Shown here piece after piece: positions 1 through 8,285 of a stretch of DNA of 64,000 bases (positions are counted from its first letter, which is position 1; each line of letters begins with the position of its first letter). Origin of the DNA: JBQTKD01 sp052386455 (GTDB lineage Bacteria > Actinomycetota > Actinomycetes > Sporichthyales > Sporichthyaceae). The stretch is taken from positions 41,627 to 105,626 of the forward strand of contig JBQTKD010000015.1 of NCBI GenBank assembly GCA_052386455.1, written 5' to 3'. Position numbers and translations under genes: made by a program. The notes under the pieces are model-generated. The model did not search any database, was not told where the DNA came from, and saw only the letters and a list, made by a program, of their open reading frames with translations.

Positions 1-696
1 GAGGCCTTCATGGAGTCCTTCCACGTCGTCACCACGCATCCGCAACTGCTGCGCGGCATCGGGGACGCGAACTCGCAGTACGACGCGTGGGAGTGGGTCA
101 GCCGCGCCATCACCCCGCGCGGAACCCCGAGCCCGCACTTGAACTACGAACCGACCGAGCAGCAGATCTTCGACACGATGATGGGCCTCGGCCTCGACGA
201 CGCCCCCGTCGCGACGCTGCCCGACGACGCCCGCGCCCGCACCGTCATCGCGGCTGCCACCCGCCAACGCCTGGCCGACGCTCTGGGCGCGAAGGCCGCG
301 ACGCTGTCGGACTCCGAGTGCGTGGACACGTTCTTCTACACGGCGTTTCCGAACTTCCACCCCTGGGGCTCGTACAACCGCACCTGCTACCGGTTCCGCC
401 CCAACGGCGCGGACCCGGAGACCTCGATCATGGAGATCCTGGTCCTCTCCCCGTTCCAGGGCGCGCGCCCGCCCGAGGCCCCGGTTCGGAAGCTCGGGGT
501 GGACGAGTCGTTCCTCGACGCCATCGAACTCGGGCCCTTGGCGCGCGTGTTCTTCCAGGACGAGTACAACGTCGGGTCCGTCCAACGCGGCCTGCACACC
601 CTCGTCGAGCACAAGTCCGGGGTCACCTTCGGCGCGTACCAGGAGACGAAGATCCGCCACTTCTACGAGGTGTACCGGGCGCTGATGAAGGTCTGA
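1..696 (+). CDS. Rieske aromatic-ring-hydroxylating oxygenase alpha subunit, C-terminal part (5' end outside window)
   Basis: The reading frame is open from base 1, so the gene begins upstream and the Rieske domain is missing from view. The visible 231 residues are the catalytic domain: a motif EAFMESFHVVTTHPQ supplies the two His ligands of the mononuclear iron (His8 and His13 of the visible part), and NFHPWG and RFRPNG motifs follow. It closely matches the same region of the complete Rieske oxygenase at 34720-36114. The family hydroxylates aromatic, steroid or aliphatic substrates with electrons from a ferredoxin and reductase. Substrate is unknown. The ATG at base 10 is internal and not the start. 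Confidence 0.9.
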   Translation, partial: EAFMESFHVVTTHPQLLRGIGDANSQYDAWEWVSRAITPRGTPSPHLNYEPTEQQIFDTMMGLGLDDAPVATLPDDARARTVIAAATRQRLADALGAKAATLSDSECVDTFFYTAFPNFHPWGSYNRTCYRFRPNGADPETSIMEILVLSPFQGARPPEAPVRKLGVDESFLDAIELGPLARVFFQDEYNVGSVQRGLHTLVEHKSGVTFGAYQETKIRHFYEVYRALMKV

Positions 697-817
697 CGCT
701 CCCTCACTTCTGCCGTCGCAGGCCCAGCCGTACGAAGCGATATGTTGGGACGCAGGGGTTGCACTCTGGTCCCACCTGTTCTCTGTCCGAGTCTCAACCG
801 ACGGGTTCCGAGCCCGG

Positions 818-1024
818 TCACGTCATCCGCGCTCGGCGCAAGTCCTCTAGCCCCTCGGGCGCGAGGTCCTCGAAGTAGCGTCGGGCCAGCCGCGCGCGGC
901 GACCACGAATGACAATCTCCAGCAGCGCTGCGTGGACCGTCTCCGTCGTGTGCGAGGTGCCCAGCTCTCGGGCTGCCGCCGCGACGAGATCCATATCGAG
1001 GTTGATGCTGGTGCGCTTCGCCAT
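818..1024 (-). CDS. VapB-like antitoxin, apparently solitary
   Basis: A 68-residue protein with the N-terminal pattern KRTSINLD and a predicted ribbon-helix-helix, followed by a basic region (RGRRARLARRYFEDLAP), typical of the VapB/DUF2191 group. Family members bind DNA as dimers and neutralise a VapC PIN RNase. The ATG at 1024 is chosen because the extra upstream residues do not fit the family. No PIN toxin follows: bases 697-817 hold no convincing gene. It may be an orphan antitoxin or the remnant of a lost pair. Confidence 0.7.
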   Translation of the reverse strand: MAKRTSINLDMDLVAAAARELGTSHTTETVHAALLEIVIRGRRARLARRYFEDLAPEGLEDLRRARMT

Positions 1025-1082
1025 GAGCAACAGCATCCATCCCGTAGCTGTGTGCATCTAGTCATCGCGAGACAATCTCGTC

Positions 1083-1535
1083 GTGCTCTTCACTGTTACC
1101 TGGACGCTGGACGGAGTGGGTTGGGCCATCTGCGAGGTGGCCGACAGCCGACAGGAGTTCGCTCATCCCGTTTCTTACCTCGGCGGACCGGAGGAGCTTA
1201 TTTCCGCAGTGACGCGAATCGCGTCCGGATACGACCAGGCTGTCGCACATCTGCCCGATGAACCTGGCCTGTACCGCTGGGACTTTCGGCGAGACCAAGA
1301 GGACGTCGCCCTAACCGTCTCCGACGTGGCGGGTTGCGAGACCAGTCTCGGCGTCGAGCGGTGGAGCGGATCCGTGACCGTCGACCGATTGGCCAGGACC
1401 GTGGTGCGCTGCTTCGACTTCGTGCTCGAAGAGCACGGCGAGCACGGCTACGAGGACCTCTGGCGTCGGCCGTTCCCTACGCTTGAACTTAGGGAGCTTC
1501 GATCGGCATGGCGCGCACGCACCTTCGGGAAGTAG
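1083..1535 (+). CDS. Hypothetical protein, 150 aa
   Basis: Starts with GTG and encodes an acidic, soluble protein with no signal peptide or membrane segment. The opening FTVTWTLDGVGWAICEVAD and internal LSYLGGPEEL-like segment look like a small conserved actinobacterial protein with an N-terminal beta-hairpin, but no named family is recognised. It stands alone between the antitoxin-like gene and a convergent DUF3800-like gene, in a stretch resembling accessory DNA rather than a catabolic operon. Confidence 0.6.
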   Translation: MLFTVTWTLDGVGWAICEVADSRQEFAHPVSYLGGPEELISAVTRIASGYDQAVAHLPDEPGLYRWDFRRDQEDVALTVSDVAGCETSLGVERWSGSVTVDRLARTVVRCFDFVLEEHGEHGYEDLWRRPFPTLELRELRSAWRARTFGK

Positions 1536-1754
1536 CTGTCGCTCCCTAGCCGCGTGCAGGGGCTCGCGTTGGGATCTGCGCCGAGGCGACGGCCGCACGG
1601 TTCTGACAGACACCGGCTCAGCGGGCCGGCGGTAGGCACCAATGCCTGGTCCATATCCGCTCGGCGACGTATCCTGGCAGCGCCTGTGGCAGTAGCTGCA
1701 TGGAAGTGAGCCCGGCAGGCCTCCGGACGGTGGCTGAGCCGGGCTTCGCGCTGT

Positions 1755-2282
1755 CTACAGCGTGACAACATTCCGCACCATCGGCCGGATGCGGTCGCGC
1801 CAATGCCCACCGGCGGTCCAGCACCAAGCCGCAGCGTCGGGGATCCACAGCAGGGACTCTGACCGTGCCGGCAGGTGCTCATAGCTGAACTGCTGGGCGA
1901 AGCCCGCTCCGTGCACAGCGGCGTACAGGATCGTCCGGTCGAAGTCGACGAGCGAGTCGTCCTGCTCGAGCACCAGCCTGCGGCAGTCGCCCGCCGCGAG
2001 GACGCCGACCAGAGCGTTCAATCCCGCATGCCGCGCCGTCTTCTGAATGCGGATCGACGTCGCGTCGACGATGTCCAGCTGAACATCCAGATCGCAGACA
2101 ACGTCGAGGATCTGGGAGCGTCGGCTGCGCCGTTCCTTGGCGAAGTGCACCCGGTACTGACCAGGCATGCACAGCTCGGTCATCGCTCGACGGCTCGCGG
2201 CCAGGTCACGCGGCGCGATCACGGCCGCAACCAGCAAAAGCCCGCGGACCTTGGACTCGTCGACGAAGGCGTGGACCGTCAC
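1755..2282 (-). CDS. DUF3800-like hypothetical protein
   Basis: A 175-residue protein starting at GTG. The N-terminal AFVDESK motif followed by a hydrophobic strand (GLLLVAAVIAP) matches the DUF3800 pattern, in which an early Asp-Glu-Ser lies in an RNase H-like fold. The C-terminus has ESLLWIPDAAAWCW, a feature often seen in short actinobacterial DUF3800-like proteins. Members are frequently found in accessory and defence-rich DNA; their biochemical role is not settled. The 219 bp between this stop and the convergent gene ending at 1535 holds nothing recognisable, nor does 2283-2451. Confidence 0.6.
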   Translation of the reverse strand: MTVHAFVDESKVRGLLLVAAVIAPRDLAASRRAMTELCMPGQYRVHFAKERRSRRSQILDVVCDLDVQLDIVDATSIRIQKTARHAGLNALVGVLAAGDCRRLVLEQDDSLVDFDRTILYAAVHGAGFAQQFSYEHLPARSESLLWIPDAAAWCWTAGGHWRDRIRPMVRNVVTL

Positions 2283-2451
2283 GGACGCATCGTTGCGGTC
2301 ACCTCCGACAAACGAGCCGACAGCTACACGTCGTACGTCTGCTTCGAAGTCCCCGACGGCAGTCCGGAGGCGGGCTCGGCCGTGGAACGAGAACAGGTGG
2401 GGCCTGTGGGTTCCACTCAGGCCCCGCTGGTTCTGTTCAGCCGCCGGTCCG

Positions 2452-3225
2452 TCAGTCGTCGATGCTGCGGAAGTTGGGGGCGCGCTTGTCCATGAAGGCC
2501 TTGATGCCTACCTTGGCCTCGGGGGACTTGAAGGAGTTGGCCTGGGCGATGGCCTCGGCCTCGGCGGCGGGGCCGAAGGCCTGGCCGTAGGCGGAGTTGA
2601 GCTGGTGCTTGATGAGGCCGAGGGCACGGCGGGGGCCGTCGGCCAGGCGGGTCGCCCACTCCGCCACGAGGGCGTCGAGCTCGTCGGCGGGGACGGCGCG
2701 GTTGGCCAGGCCCATCGCGGCGGCCTCGGCGCCGGAGACGCGGGCGCCGAAGAACGCGAGTTCCTTGGCCTGCTGCGGGCCGATCAGGCGCGGCAGCAGC
2801 CAGGAGCCGCCGCCGTCCATCCCGATGCCGAGCGCGGCGAACACCTCGCCGAAGACGGCGTCGTCGGCGGCGAGGACCAGGTCTGCGCACAGGGCCAGGT
2901 TGGCGCCGAAGCCGATCGCTCCCCCGCGCACGGCGGCGATGGTGGGGATCGGGAGCTCGTAGAGCGTGCGGCACAGATGCGACGTGCGGCGCATGAAGGT
3001 GAACTCGTCGGGCAGCGCGGGCTCGGCGAGGTCCATCCCGGAGCAGAAGGCGCTGCCGGCGCCGGTGAGGATCAGGACCCGGTCGGTGTGCCGGCCGGCG
3101 ACCTCCTCGAGGGCGCGGATCAGACCCTCGACCATCTCCTGGTTGATGCCGTTGCGGCGCTTCGGGCGGTTCATCGTGACGGTGACGACCCCGTCGGCGC
3201 GGTCGACGACCATCGTGTCCGTCAC
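2452..3225 (-). CDS. Enoyl-CoA hydratase/isomerase family protein
   Basis: A 257-residue crotonase-fold protein that hydrates or isomerises enoyl-CoA in beta-oxidation. The oxyanion-hole segment GSAFCSGMDL and the following GAIGFGANLALCADLVLAADDA core are clear, as is the GMDGGGSWLLPRLIG stretch. The C-terminal KSPEAKVGIKAFMDKR is typical of the family. It starts at GTG immediately after the stop of the upstream dehydrogenase (zero spacing), preceded by a G-rich stretch, so it is the last gene of a five-gene operon. Substrate is not determined. Confidence 0.9.
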   Translation of the reverse strand: MTDTMVVDRADGVVTVTMNRPKRRNGINQEMVEGLIRALEEVAGRHTDRVLILTGAGSAFCSGMDLAEPALPDEFTFMRRTSHLCRTLYELPIPTIAAVRGGAIGFGANLALCADLVLAADDAVFGEVFAALGIGMDGGGSWLLPRLIGPQQAKELAFFGARVSGAEAAAMGLANRAVPADELDALVAEWATRLADGPRRALGLIKHQLNSAYGQAFGPAAEAEAIAQANSFKSPEAKVGIKAFMDKRAPNFRSIDD

Positions 3226-4341
3226 CTAGACCCCCAGAGTCGCGGCCAGGCGAACGCGGTGGGCGGCGGGGTCGCCGAGCACCGACTGGTTCGCGAGGGC
3301 ACGACGGTAGAACAGGTGCGCGTCGTGCTCCCACGTGAACCCGATGCCGCCGAAGACGTGCAGCGTCTCGCGGGCCAGCAGGACGCCGACCTCGCCGCAC
3401 ATGGCGGCGGCCATGCTCGCGGCGGCGCGCAGTTCGCGGGCGGAGCCGGGGGTGCGTTCGGCGAGGTGCCGGTCGGCGGCGGCGATGGCCTCGTCCTTCG
3501 CGGAGCGAGCGAGCTCGAGCTCGAGCAGGAGGTCCACCAGGCGGTGCTTGATCGCCTGGAACGAACCGATCGGCCGGTCGAACTGGATGCGCTCCTTCGC
3601 CCACGCGACCGCGCGGTCGTGGCACTCCTGCGCGAGCCCGACCTGCTCGGCGGCGATGACCGCGAGGGAGAGGTCGAGGCCGACGGACAGGGCGTCCGCG
3701 GCGTCGCCGGGCCCGCCGACGATCCGGCCGGAAGCGCCGTCCAGCGCGATCTCGGCCATGCCGCGCGTGAGGTCGAGCGTGGTCATGTCGCGGCGCAGCA
3801 CCCCGCCGGCGGCCGCGTCGACGACCGCGAGGACCACGGTGTCGCCCCGCTTTGCCGGGACGAGCAATACCTCGGCCTCGGTGCCGTTCACGACGAACGA
3901 CGTGCTGCCGGTCAGCCGCACGCCCTCGCCGACGGTCACAGTCGGGGCGGAAACACCGCCGGCGTGGACCGGGGGCCAGAGGACAGCGACGCGGGCGCCG
4001 GCGGCGATACGGGAGAGCAGTTCGGCAGCCGGCGGCTCCGGTTCGGTGCCGAGCAGAATGCCCGTCGCCATGGCTGACGCGAGCGCGGGTACCGGGGCCA
4101 GGGTTGCGCCGAGGGCCTCGAAGCCGACGGCGAGATCCCCGTAGCCGCCGCCGAAGCCGCCGTGCGTCTCGGGTACCACCAAGCCGCCCAGGCCGATCTG
4201 CTCGATCAGCGTGCGCCACAGCGCCGCGTCGATCCCGGCCGGGCGCTCGTCGCCCAAGAACTCGCGTGGCCCGCCGGCCTTGTCCAGGCACGCGCGAACC
4301 GCGGAGGCGAGGGCCGCGCGGTCGGCGGCGGTGGAGGTCAT
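3226..4341 (-). CDS. Acyl-CoA dehydrogenase family protein (FadE-type)
   Basis: A 371-residue flavoprotein of the acyl-CoA dehydrogenase fold. The N-terminal helical domain has LGGLVVPETHGGFGGGYGDL; the C-terminal domain has RPIGSFQAIKHRLVDLLL and the HVFGGIGFTWEHDAHLF motif. The stretch that usually contacts the acyl chain and FAD is poorly conserved, as expected for one partner of a heteromeric FadE pair; the likely partner is the gene at 6403-7590. Its ATG overlaps the preceding stop by four bases (ATGA), so the two are translationally coupled. Inferred role: alpha,beta-dehydrogenation of a bulky acyl-CoA. Confidence 0.88.
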   Translation of the reverse strand: MTSTAADRAALASAVRACLDKAGGPREFLGDERPAGIDAALWRTLIEQIGLGGLVVPETHGGFGGGYGDLAVGFEALGATLAPVPALASAMATGILLGTEPEPPAAELLSRIAAGARVAVLWPPVHAGGVSAPTVTVGEGVRLTGSTSFVVNGTEAEVLLVPAKRGDTVVLAVVDAAAGGVLRRDMTTLDLTRGMAEIALDGASGRIVGGPGDAADALSVGLDLSLAVIAAEQVGLAQECHDRAVAWAKERIQFDRPIGSFQAIKHRLVDLLLELELARSAKDEAIAAADRHLAERTPGSARELRAAASMAAAMCGEVGVLLARETLHVFGGIGFTWEHDAHLFYRRALANQSVLGDPAAHRVRLAATLGV

Positions 4342-5489
4342 GCGCGGGCTCGTGCCTTGGCGGGGTTGGCGCCGTCGCGGGTCGGGAGCGCGACGGTGGC
4401 GGTGCCGGGCATGACGTCCTGACCGCGCTGGTTGACCGCGCTGGTCCTGACGTCCACGACGTGCTCGCCGTCCACGACGCGCTTGCCGACGACCTCGCCG
4501 CCGAGGGTGACGACGTCGGAGAGGTAGACGAAGCCGCGGTACTGCGAGGTCAACGCCTGTACCCAGCCGTCGTCGCCGGCCCAGTGCGTCATGAGCTGAA
4601 TCTGCCAGCACTGGCGCTGAAAACCCACGTCGTACTGGAAGGCGACGCCCATCGCGTTGGCGGCGGCCTTGTTGTAGTGCACCGCGTAGATCGGTTCCTG
4701 AGCCCCCGTCAGCGGATCGCGGAAGGACCAGGCGGGGTGCAGGGCGTAGTCGTGCAGGGCCGCGGCGTGCGCCTTGAGCCGCGGGATCGGGGTGCCGCCG
4801 CCGGCGATGAACGCGACCTCGTCCGTCAGGCCGATCGGGCCCTTGGTGAGGGTTTCGAGCGCCTGACCGACCTCGACGTCCTCCCAGTACCGGGGCTCCT
4901 TGCCGCGAGGATGTTCGGCGAGCACGCGCGCCTCGACCTCTTCGATCTCCGCAGGTGCCCACGGGTGAGGGATCTCGAGGGAGCGCTCGCCACTGCGGCC
5001 GCGGGCCTGGGCACGCTCGAAGTTCATCACCTGCCAGCGGATCTCCGCGACGGGTTCGCCGCGCTGGTTCGTGTACCGGTTCACGATGTGGTCGGTGACC
5101 ATCCGGCCGGCGAAGCTGGACTGCGTCGGGCCGCTGAAGCCCTCGTAGTGGCAGGTCGGGTAGATGGAGTCGCCCCAGTAGATGGGCGCCAGGAGCTCCA
5201 TCTGCGTGGCGTTGTGGAACGAGCCGAGGCCCGGCCAGCCGAACTGGATGCCGGAGAAGCACGAGATGACGAACGACGGCGGCGCGACGGGAGCGCCGTA
5301 GGCCGACTCGATCCCGGTCCACAGCGGGTTGATGTCCCCGATGCCACCGGCGAATTTGGTCACCGCGATGCGGGTGGCCTCTTCGTTGTTGATCGAGTGA
5401 TCGATACGCATCTGCGCACCGATCTTCTCCTTCATCCGTTCGATCATCTCGTCGGTGATGACCGCCTCGGGCATGCGCGCTTCGCTCAC
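4338..5489 (-). CDS. MaoC-type acyl dehydratase (FAS1-like N-terminal hot-dog domain)
   Basis: A 383-residue protein in the double hot-dog (R)-enoyl-CoA hydratase class. The N-terminal half has DHSINNEEATRIAVTKFAGG and WTGIESAYGAPVAPPSF, typical of the FAS1-like dehydratase domain; the second half carries HPAWSFRDP and a HYNKAAANAMG segment. The GTG at 5489 is chosen: an AAGGG sits eight bases upstream and the gene then begins five bases after the preceding stop, while the ATG at 5474 lacks a ribosome site. In steroid degraders such proteins hydrate CoA thioesters of large side chains. The operon context supports the same step here. Confidence 0.82.
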   Translation of the reverse strand: MSEARMPEAVITDEMIERMKEKIGAQMRIDHSINNEEATRIAVTKFAGGIGDINPLWTGIESAYGAPVAPPSFVISCFSGIQFGWPGLGSFHNATQMELLAPIYWGDSIYPTCHYEGFSGPTQSSFAGRMVTDHIVNRYTNQRGEPVAEIRWQVMNFERAQARGRSGERSLEIPHPWAPAEIEEVEARVLAEHPRGKEPRYWEDVEVGQALETLTKGPIGLTDEVAFIAGGGTPIPRLKAHAAALHDYALHPAWSFRDPLTGAQEPIYAVHYNKAAANAMGVAFQYDVGFQRQCWQIQLMTHWAGDDGWVQALTSQYRGFVYLSDVVTLGGEVVGKRVVDGEHVVDVRTSAVNQRGQDVMPGTATVALPTRDGANPAKARARA

Positions 5490-5493
5490 CGGA

Positions 5494-6402
5494 TCAGCCC
5501 TTGTCCGGGTTCGCGGTCCAGCCGCTGCCCTGCGGGATGCCCGCGTCGGCGACGGCCTTCGCGAGGTCCTCGACGGTCCAGCGGCCCTCGGTGTCCAGCT
5601 TCCAGTCCCGGTCCTTTTCCCACGGCTTGATGCGCTGCACGCGCGAGCCGCCGACGATGAACACCTCGCCGGTGATCTCGCAGTCGGGGCTCGCGAGGTA
5701 GACGACGAACGGGCTGACGTTGGCCGGGTTGAATCGGTCGAACGCGCCCTCCTTGGCCGCCAGAGCATCGCCGAAGACCTCGGTCATGCGCGTGCGGGCC
5801 TGTGGGGTGATGGCGTTGACGCGCACCCCGTACCGGCCGAGTTCCTTGGCGGCGACCTGGGTGAAGGACGCGACGGCCGCCTTGGCGGCGGCGTAGTTCG
5901 CCTGACCTGGGTTGCCGAAGACGCCGGATTCGCTGCTGGTGTTGACAACTGACGCACTGACCGGGTTCCCGGCCTTGGACTGCTCGCGCCAGTAGTTGCC
6001 GGCCGCGCGGGTGACGGCGAAGGTGCCGCGGAGGTTGACCCGGACGACGAGGTCCCAGTCCTCGTCGGTGAGGTTCACCATGACGCGGTCCCGCAGGATG
6101 CCCGCGTTGTTCACGACGATGTCGAGCCGGCCGAAGGCCTCGATGGCCTGGTCCACCAGGCGTTGCGCACCTTCCGAGGACGCGACGTCGTCGGCGTTGG
6201 AGACGGCTTGGCCGCCGGCCGCTCGGATCTCCGCCGCTACTTCTTCCGCAGGGCCGGTAGCGCCGCCGGTCCCGTCGGCGGCGCCACCCAGGTCGTTCAC
6301 CACGACCTGTGCCCCCTCTGCGGCAAGCAACAGCGCGTGCTCGCGACCGATCCCGCGCCCGGCTCCGGTGACGATGGCGACGCGCCCGTTGAGGTGGCCC
6401 AT
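5494..6402 (-). CDS. SDR-family 3-hydroxyacyl-CoA dehydrogenase (multifunctional enzyme type 2-like)
   Basis: A 302-residue short-chain dehydrogenase. The nucleotide site TGAGRGIG is at residues 12-19, Asp37 ends the second strand and favours NAD, NNAG is at 98-101, and the catalytic Ser157, Tyr170 and Lys174 (YxxxK) are intact. The C-terminal tail with KPWEKDRDWKLDTEGRWTVEDL matches the SDR domain of peroxisomal multifunctional enzyme 2, which oxidises 3-hydroxyacyl-CoA. It sits between a dehydrogenase and a MaoC hydratase, giving the three consecutive activities of a beta-oxidation turn. The next upstream stop abuts its ATG. Confidence 0.9.
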   Translation of the reverse strand: MGHLNGRVAIVTGAGRGIGREHALLLAAEGAQVVVNDLGGAADGTGGATGPAEEVAAEIRAAGGQAVSNADDVASSEGAQRLVDQAIEAFGRLDIVVNNAGILRDRVMVNLTDEDWDLVVRVNLRGTFAVTRAAGNYWREQSKAGNPVSASVVNTSSESGVFGNPGQANYAAAKAAVASFTQVAAKELGRYGVRVNAITPQARTRMTEVFGDALAAKEGAFDRFNPANVSPFVVYLASPDCEITGEVFIVGGSRVQRIKPWEKDRDWKLDTEGRWTVEDLAKAVADAGIPQGSGWTANPDKG

Positions 6403-7590
6403 TTAGCGTTCCTTCGGTAGGCCGAGCACGCGCTCGGCGATGACGTTGCGCTGGATCTCGTCGGTGCCCCCGCCGATGCGCATGCCGGGGACTGACAGGA
6501 CGTACTCGGCCCAGGCGAAGGTCCGGGTTTCCCCGGTGTCGGCAAGCATCCGCGGACCGAGCGCGAGGGTGACCAGATCGGACAGGGCCATCAGGTTGGC
6601 CGAGAGTGCGAGTTTGGCCAGCGACATCTCGGGGCCGGGGACGCCGCCCGCGCGGACGGTCTCCTCCGCCCGGCGGCGCATCGCCTTGGCTGCGACGATC
6701 CCGCTGTAGACCTTCGCGAACGCCTGGGCGACCGCCGGGTCGTCGGCGCGGCCGATGTCGTGCAGCCAGCGGGCGAGGTCGTCCATCCGGAAGATGCCGG
6801 AGCCGCCGGTGCCGCCGCCGCCGATCGCGTCGCGCTCGAAGCCGAGCATGGCGAGGGCGACCTTCCAGCCGGCGCCGACCTCGCCGATCCGGTCGGCGTC
6901 GGAGACGACGACGTCGGTCAGAAAGACCTCGTTGAAGTCGGCCGAGCCGGTGATCTGGCGCAGCGGGCGAACCTCGACGCCGGGGGCGTGCAGATCGACG
7001 AGAAACATCGTCAGGTTCTGGTGCCGGGGCTCCGGCGAGGTGCGGCACAGCGCCAGGCCGATGTCGGAGAAGTGCGCGCCGGTGGTCCAGACCTTCTGGC
7101 CGTTGAGCACCCAGTTCTCGCCGTCCTTGACGGCGGCGGTGCGGACCGAGGCGAGGTCCGAGCCGGCGCCGGGCTCGGAGAAGAGTTGGCAGCCGACGAC
7201 CTCGCCACGGTGGATTTTGGGGAGCCAGTGGGCTCGCGTCTCGGCTTGAGCAAACGTGTCGACGGTGGGGGCGACCATGCCGAGGCTGACCGACAGCGGC
7301 GCCTTGCCGGGCAGGTCGTAGCGGCGTTCGAGCTGCCGCCAGGCGCGTTCGTGTGCCTTCGTCAGGCCGCGGCCCCCGTCGGCCTCGGGGCCGGTGATCC
7401 ACGCGAAGCCCGCGTCGAACACCTGGCGCTGCCAGGCCTTCGCGACCTCGGCCTCTTCGGCCGACGAGCCGCGGAACAGGCCCACGCGGTCGTCCGGCTC
7501 GGTCGTGCGCGCGGCGGCACGGGGCGTGGCATGGGCGTCGAGGAACGCCCGCGCCTGCGCACCGAAGTCCTCGACCGAGAGCTCGGACAA
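6403..7590 (-). CDS. Acyl-CoA dehydrogenase (FadE-type)
   Basis: A 395-residue acyl-CoA dehydrogenase with a full set of FAD and substrate motifs: CQLFSEPGAGSDLAS, NGQKVWTTGAHFSDIGLALCRT and a C-terminal GGGTDEIQRNVIAERVLGLP. The position of the classic catalytic Glu just before GT is Gly, as in many long-chain and steroid-type FadE proteins that use another base. It is the first gene of the minus-strand operon and is divergent from the MarR gene; the 99-bp gap contains an inverted-repeat operator candidate (7619-7640). Confidence 0.92.
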   Translation of the reverse strand: MSELSVEDFGAQARAFLDAHATPRAAARTTEPDDRVGLFRGSSAEEAEVAKAWQRQVFDAGFAWITGPEADGGRGLTKAHERAWRQLERRYDLPGKAPLSVSLGMVAPTVDTFAQAETRAHWLPKIHRGEVVGCQLFSEPGAGSDLASVRTAAVKDGENWVLNGQKVWTTGAHFSDIGLALCRTSPEPRHQNLTMFLVDLHAPGVEVRPLRQITGSADFNEVFLTDVVVSDADRIGEVGAGWKVALAMLGFERDAIGGGGTGGSGIFRMDDLARWLHDIGRADDPAVAQAFAKVYSGIVAAKAMRRRAEETVRAGGVPGPEMSLAKLALSANLMALSDLVTLALGPRMLADTGETRTFAWAEYVLSVPGMRIGGGTDEIQRNVIAERVLGLPKER

Positions 7591-7618
7591 ACCCAGCCTC
7601 CCGAATACTCAACCGCTC

Positions 7619-7640
7619 ATTAGTCGCAGTATAGACTATT
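7619..7640. promoter_or_regulatory. Candidate operator, ATTAGT-N10-ACTATT
   Basis: An inverted repeat with half-sites ATTAGT and ACTATT separated by ten bases lies between the divergent FadE and MarR genes. The same geometry appears at 29554-29575, 42275-42296 and 53875-53896, with weaker copies elsewhere. The recurrence in catabolic promoters suggests a shared regulator; the adjacent MarR protein is a candidate, by inference only. Confidence 0.5.
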
Positions 7641-7689
7641 TAGGCTGCGATAGAATCCCTCGGCAAGCACGGGATACGAGGGAGACGTC

Positions 7690-8214
7690 ATGGCCGCAGA
7701 GCCGAACGGCAGCAGTCCGGCCGGCACGACGCACCGCGACCCCGTCGACTGGGCGCGGCACTACTGGCGCGAGCAGAACCTCGGCCCCGGCGAGGACGCG
7801 TTCGTCGCGATGAGCTCGGTCCTGCGCTTCCACCGGATCATGACGGTCGCCGTCGAGGACGAGTTGAAGAAGCACCAGCTCAACCTCACCGACTACATGC
7901 TGCTCATGACACTGCAGCTGTCCGAGACGGGCACCCGCCTGGTCTCCAAGCTCGCGAAGAGCCTGCTCGTCCACGCCACGACGGCAACGCTGGCCACCGA
8001 CCGCCTCGAGGGCCGTGGCCTGCTCGAGCGCAGCCCCCACCCGAGCGACCGCCGCGCCACCCTGGTCACCATCACGGCCGACGGCCGCGCGCTGGTCGTC
8101 AGAGCGTCGGCGGCCCTGGCCACGCTCGACTTCGGCCTGGCCGGCACCAGTGCCGAGGACCGCCTCGAACTCGTCGAGGTCCTCGCCCGCCTGCGGCACG
8201 ACAGCGGCGACTGA
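7690..8214 (+). CDS. MarR-family transcriptional regulator
   Basis: A 174-residue winged helix-turn-helix protein. The DNA-binding part includes LTDYMLLMTLQLSETGTRL and the recognition region LLVHATTATLATDRLEGRGL, followed by the wing PSDRRATLVTITADGRAL, which has the family's DxR signature. MarR proteins bind palindromic operators as dimers and release on binding small ligands such as aromatic acids or acyl-CoA. It is transcribed divergently from the beta-oxidation operon at 2452-7590, which it probably represses. A GGGAGA-type ribosome site lies before the ATG. Confidence 0.92.
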   Translation: MAAEPNGSSPAGTTHRDPVDWARHYWREQNLGPGEDAFVAMSSVLRFHRIMTVAVEDELKKHQLNLTDYMLLMTLQLSETGTRLVSKLAKSLLVHATTATLATDRLEGRGLLERSPHPSDRRATLVTITADGRALVVRASAALATLDFGLAGTSAEDRLELVEVLARLRHDSGD

Positions 8215-8219
8215 CACTC

Positions 8220-8283
8220 CATCTTCTGTACCGTTTCGCACCCTTCCCGAGCCGGGGTAGGGGGCGAAACGGTACAGAAGATG
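8220..8283. terminator. Perfect 20-bp inverted repeat between convergent genes
   Basis: Arms at 8220-8239 and 8264-8283 are exact reverse complements (CATCTTCTGTACCGTTTCGC on the left), and the 24-base loop can pair further through its C- and G-rich ends. It sits exactly between the convergent MarR and phosphotransferase genes, so a bidirectional terminator is likely, although there is no T-run. A close copy is found at 14883-14940 between two same-strand genes, so it could instead be a dispersed palindromic repeat. Confidence 0.6.
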
Positions 8284-8285
8284 CG

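Noticed and set aside
697..817. Possible VapC partner for the VapB-like gene at 818
   Set aside because: No reading frame with PIN-domain acidic residues is present; the space is too short for a toxin of about 130 residues.
1536..1754. Short gap searched for small RNA or gene
   Set aside because: It shows only modest inverted repeats and no convincing reading frame or RNA feature.
2167..4077. Long open frame of about 636 codons on the plus strand
   Set aside because: It lies antisense to the enoyl-CoA hydratase and acyl-CoA dehydrogenase genes, has low-complexity Ala/Gly/Arg composition and no family match. It is a GC-rich shadow frame.
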